From Candidatus Heimdallarchaeota archaeon (GTDB lineage: Archaea > Asgardarchaeota > Heimdallarchaeia > Heimdallarchaeales > Heimdallarchaeaceae): a DNA stretch of 44,317 nucleotides. The notes under the pieces are model-generated. The model saw only the letters and a list, made by a program, of their open reading frames with translations. It had not been told where the DNA came from and made no database searches. The stretch spans positions 1 to 44,317 of the forward strand of contig JAUWJS010000007.1 in the NCBI GenBank assembly GCA_030607575.1. Reading direction: 5' to 3'. Made by a program: the position numbers and the translations under genes. Shown here in pieces: positions 41,868-44,317 of the stretch (the stretch's first letter is position 1; every line of letters begins with the position of its first letter).

Positions 41868-43397
41868 CTATTTTTCATTCGCGTAATCAATGAATTCTTG
41901 GAAATCTGAATCTCCTTCCATCAATTCTCCTAGAGCAACTTCTAAATCTTCTAAAGGTAGTTTGATTTGTTCCATAGTATCTCTATCTCTTATTGTAACA
42001 GTGTACTCTTTGAGTGAATCATAGTCTATTGTGACACAGAATGGTATACCAACCTCATCAGCTCTAGCATATCGTTTACCGATTTTACCACTTTCATCAT
42101 AGAACGATAAGTATCCTGCTTCTTTTAGTTCTGTGTGAACATCATGAGCAAATTCAGCAAGTCCATCCTTCTTCATAAGTGGAAAAACAGCTACCTCTAA
42201 AGGTGCGACTGCTGGAGGAAACTGGAACCATGTCCAACCTCTATCATCTTCCCTGTAACATTTTTCTAGAACAGTATATAGTATTCTTCCCACTCCCAAT
42301 GAAGGTTCACAAACATGAGGAAGAATCTTTTTCTCATCCACAACTATCTCATAATTCGATTTTGAAGCTTTAGCATGTTTTAGTAAATCATAATCTGTTC
42401 TGAGTGCATTTCCAACTATTTCCATATGACCAATTGAAAGATTTGCTTCAAGATCGTAATTTCCTGCTGAATAATGAGGAGCTTCATGATCTTGCATGTG
42501 TCTGAACCAGAAATCTTCAGCTTTTACTCCTAAAACTAGAAACATTTCAGTTTCTAAAGCGAGATAATAAGCCAAATATTGATTAGGTACATGTTTTTTA
42601 TTAACAGCTTCTTCAGCTGTTATGGTCAAGGGTTTTTTCCATCCTTTTTCTTGCATTTCTCGTGTGACAATATTTATTTCTATATCAGCCACTTCTTCCC
42701 ATCGTGGATGCTCATTTTCTTTTTCTGGGTCGTAAAACATTTCTATTTCCATTTGTTCGAATTCTCTTCCTCGAATAAGGAAACTTCTAGGTGAGATTTC
42801 ATTTCTGAAGGAAGACCCAAACTGAGCTATACCAAAGGGGAGTTTATTCCTCATGAAACCAGCTAATCTTTTGAAATTGATGAAAATATTTTGAGCTGTT
42901 TCAGGTCGTAAATAACCATTAATTCCACCAGTAGACCCTATTTCAGTCTTAAACATTAAATTGAATTGTCTTATATTACCTAATTCTCCTTGGCAGTTTG
43001 GACATTTAATCTCATTTTCTTTGAATTTCTTATCCAATTCAGCAATAGGTAATCCTTCAGCGGATTCACCAGTATTCCTTTTTATGATATCGTCAGCTCT
43101 ATACATAGAATTGCATTTAGCACATTGAACTAAGGGATCATCAAAAGATTCAAGATGACCTGAAGCTTGAAAAACAGATTCAGGTAAGAGAGTTGATCCT
43201 GAAATTTCGAAGACCATGTCTTCATCTAAAACAAAACTTTGCCTCCAAAGTTCAATGATTTTCTGACGCATTAATGTGCCTAATGGACCATAATCAAAGA
43301 ACCCCCCAGCTCCGCCATATATTTCTGCTGTAGGGCTAACAAATCCTCTTCTTTTGCAAACATCTATGATTTTATCCATCAATCTTTCTTCAGTCAT
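41868..43397 (-). CDS. glyS: Glycyl-tRNA synthetase
   Basis: 509 residues, class II, the homodimeric type found in archaea, eukaryotes and some bacteria. N-terminal 'FVSPTAEIYGGAGGFFDYGP' is typical; motif 2 is 'SFRNEISPRSFLIRGREFEQ', motif 3 'EPSLGVGRILYTVLEKCY', and the C-terminal anticodon-binding domain starts at 'APLEVAVFPLMKK'. Two CxxC pairs ('CAKCNSMY' and 'CPNCQGE') in the insertion near residues 87-140 probably bind zinc. It charges tRNA-Gly. The split rpo12 follows on the same strand. Confidence 0.97.
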   Translation of the reverse strand: MTEERLMDKIIDVCKRRGFVSPTAEIYGGAGGFFDYGPLGTLMRQKIIELWRQSFVLDEDMVFEISGSTLLPESVFQASGHLESFDDPLVQCAKCNSMYRADDIIKRNTGESAEGLPIAELDKKFKENEIKCPNCQGELGNIRQFNLMFKTEIGSTGGINGYLRPETAQNIFINFKRLAGFMRNKLPFGIAQFGSSFRNEISPRSFLIRGREFEQMEIEMFYDPEKENEHPRWEEVADIEINIVTREMQEKGWKKPLTITAEEAVNKKHVPNQYLAYYLALETEMFLVLGVKAEDFWFRHMQDHEAPHYSAGNYDLEANLSIGHMEIVGNALRTDYDLLKHAKASKSNYEIVVDEKKILPHVCEPSLGVGRILYTVLEKCYREDDRGWTWFQFPPAVAPLEVAVFPLMKKDGLAEFAHDVHTELKEAGYLSFYDESGKIGKRYARADEVGIPFCVTIDYDSLKEYTVTIRDRDTMEQIKLPLEDLEVALGELMEGDSDFQEFIDYANEK

Positions 43398-43632
43398 TAG
43401 TATCTAAAGCCCTCAAAAGAAAATAGATTATTAAGAGTTTTTATCTCATTGTTCTCTTATATTTGTATTAGAATCACCTTAAACAAACAATTTGCACTAG
43501 ATATTACTGGAGCTTTTATATCAAATCCTTATGGTCAAGGTGATAACAACCCATCATTAAATCTTTGGAAAAAGTGAAAAAAGATTATAATTAGCTTTAA
43601 CTTAGTTATAGATAGAGATTCCTGAGATTCAG
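43398..43632. other. Divergent intergenic region between glyS and a membrane protein gene
   Basis: 235 nt with no established gene. ATCACCTT (43472-43479) and its reverse complement AAGGTGAT (43536-43543) frame the middle. The plus-strand frame ending at the TGA near 43577 would read 'LDITGAFISNPYGQGDNNPS', which looks protein-like over about 25 codons but has no good start; it may be a gene remnant or chance. No tRNA or C/D RNA is seen. Confidence 0.5.
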
Positions 43633-44317
43633 ATGAGAAAATATAATATTTCTATGTCTATTTTACAAATTCTACTATTTGTAACTATTAGTGCGTTTCT
43701 AGTTAATTCTATTTATGGAATAATCATTAACATATTTGTAATATATGAATCTGTTGGTTTTTGGTCACTTATTGGAATGGTTATATTTTATACTATTTTC
43801 AAGGAAGCATTTTTTCCACTGTTGTTTGTTATTCTAGGATTTTTCTTCTTCTTACAAGCCATGAAAATAAAGGAAATGAGAAACAGAAGACATGCTCAGA
43901 TATTTAGCTTAGTTTTGATTTTAATTAATACAATATATTCTATTTTGGCAATTGTTGGAGATGTTTTAATCATTAGGAAGTTATCAACTTTCGTTTTCTC
44001 GTCGGGATATGAAACTTTTGCTACTATTGCAGTAATAGTATCATTTCTTCTATTTGTTGCTTTGATCTTCTTAGTTTTTGAAGAATATAGCTTGCTTAAG
44101 AAAATACTTATCTCAACCTTAACAATACCTTTTTTCATTTTAAGGGTTCTATCTTTCTACATAGAATTCCAGCTTATGATGATAATTATTGAATCATCAG
44201 CTCTTGTTTTTATCTTCTGTATCTTGTACATTGTAACTAGTTTTGGAGAATGGAAGACTAATACTCTAACTTTCTTGTCATCAACAATTTTAGTATTAGG
44301 AATTGCTAAAATTCTCA
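43633..44317 (+). CDS. Multi-pass membrane protein, truncated by the window end
   Basis: An open frame of 228 codons starts at ATG 43633 and runs off the window without a stop. The product is strongly hydrophobic with about seven membrane segments, for example 'SILQILLFVTISAFLVNSI', 'FPLLFVILGFFFFLQAMKI', 'IFSLVLILINTIYSILAIV' and 'LVFIFCILYIVTSFG', separated by short charged loops. No catalytic motif or known family is recognised. Codon use is like that of the neighbours. It is divergent from glyS. Confidence 0.72.
   Translation, partial: MRKYNISMSILQILLFVTISAFLVNSIYGIIINIFVIYESVGFWSLIGMVIFYTIFKEAFFPLLFVILGFFFFLQAMKIKEMRNRRHAQIFSLVLILINTIYSILAIVGDVLIIRKLSTFVFSSGYETFATIAVIVSFLLFVALIFLVFEEYSLLKKILISTLTIPFFILRVLSFYIEFQLMMIIIESSALVFIFCILYIVTSFGEWKTNTLTFLSSTILVLGIAKIL

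Noticed and set aside
43472-43577. Short protein-like frame upstream of the last gene
   Set aside because: About 35 codons with no suitable start codon or ribosome site; kept only as a remark on the intergenic region.
1-44317. CRISPR arrays, insertion sequences, prophage or tRNA genes
   Set aside because: No regularly spaced repeats, transposase or integrase motifs, or tRNA-like T-loop plus cloverleaf were found when reading both strands.

Overview
The window is AT-rich (about one third G+C by eye) archaeal DNA, densely packed on both strands. Evidence for an archaeon: MetAP type II, aIF1/SUI1, an Rpo12-type RNA polymerase subunit, a Get3-type ATPase, a C/D box sRNA, and TATA-like boxes about 25-30 nt before many start codons with little or no leader. 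A RING-H2-like zinc finger protein, a CxxC-containing Get3 and a TRAP-beta-like membrane protein suggest an Asgard archaeon, possibly Heimdallarchaeia-like. That placement is inference: there is no rRNA gene in the window.

Layout. 1-3.2 kb: GNAT acetyltransferase, DHA2-type MFS exporter, M42 aminopeptidase. 3.3-7.5 kb: electron-transfer-flavoprotein cluster etfB-etfA-unknown-fixC-fixX. 7.5-10.4 kb: SPL-like radical SAM protein, a zinc-knuckle protein, and a zinc-ribbon/RING-like protein. 10.4-13.9 kb: pyrimidine block with pyrF, a divergent HTH-phosphoribosyltransferase regulator, and an overlapping pyrD-pyrK pair. 14-15.2 kb: metallophosphoesterase and a small acidic protein, then a 596-nt gap. 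15.8-25.4 kb, all minus strand: glycerol kinase, two tandem GT2 glycosyltransferases, MetAP2, M48 protease, a membrane-anchored phosphodiesterase, a HAD phosphatase. 25.4-28.5 kb: helical-repeat protein, a C/D sRNA in the convergent gap, and a membrane-anchored glycosidase-like protein. 28.6-32.4 kb: HAD protein and a duplicated DegV array with one truncated copy. 32.5-35.2 kb: TRAP-beta-like protein, Get3, TatD. 35.2-41.6 kb: divergent DegV-like protein, zinc ribbon, SUI1, a radical SAM protein with a Cys-rich insertion, two membrane proteins, and a PhoU-like/PiT phosphate-uptake pair. 41.6-44.3 kb: a split rpo12, glyS, and a truncated membrane protein.

The most notable observations are four. 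(1) rpo12 is interrupted by 31 nt that can fold like an archaeal bulge-helix-bulge intron; exact removal restores a 48-residue Rpo12. (2) The C/D box sRNA has a D-guide complementary to the universal 16S rRNA segment around C1402. (3) A TRAP-beta-like gene lies directly before get3. (4) The RING-like protein. All were read by eye; no database search was run.
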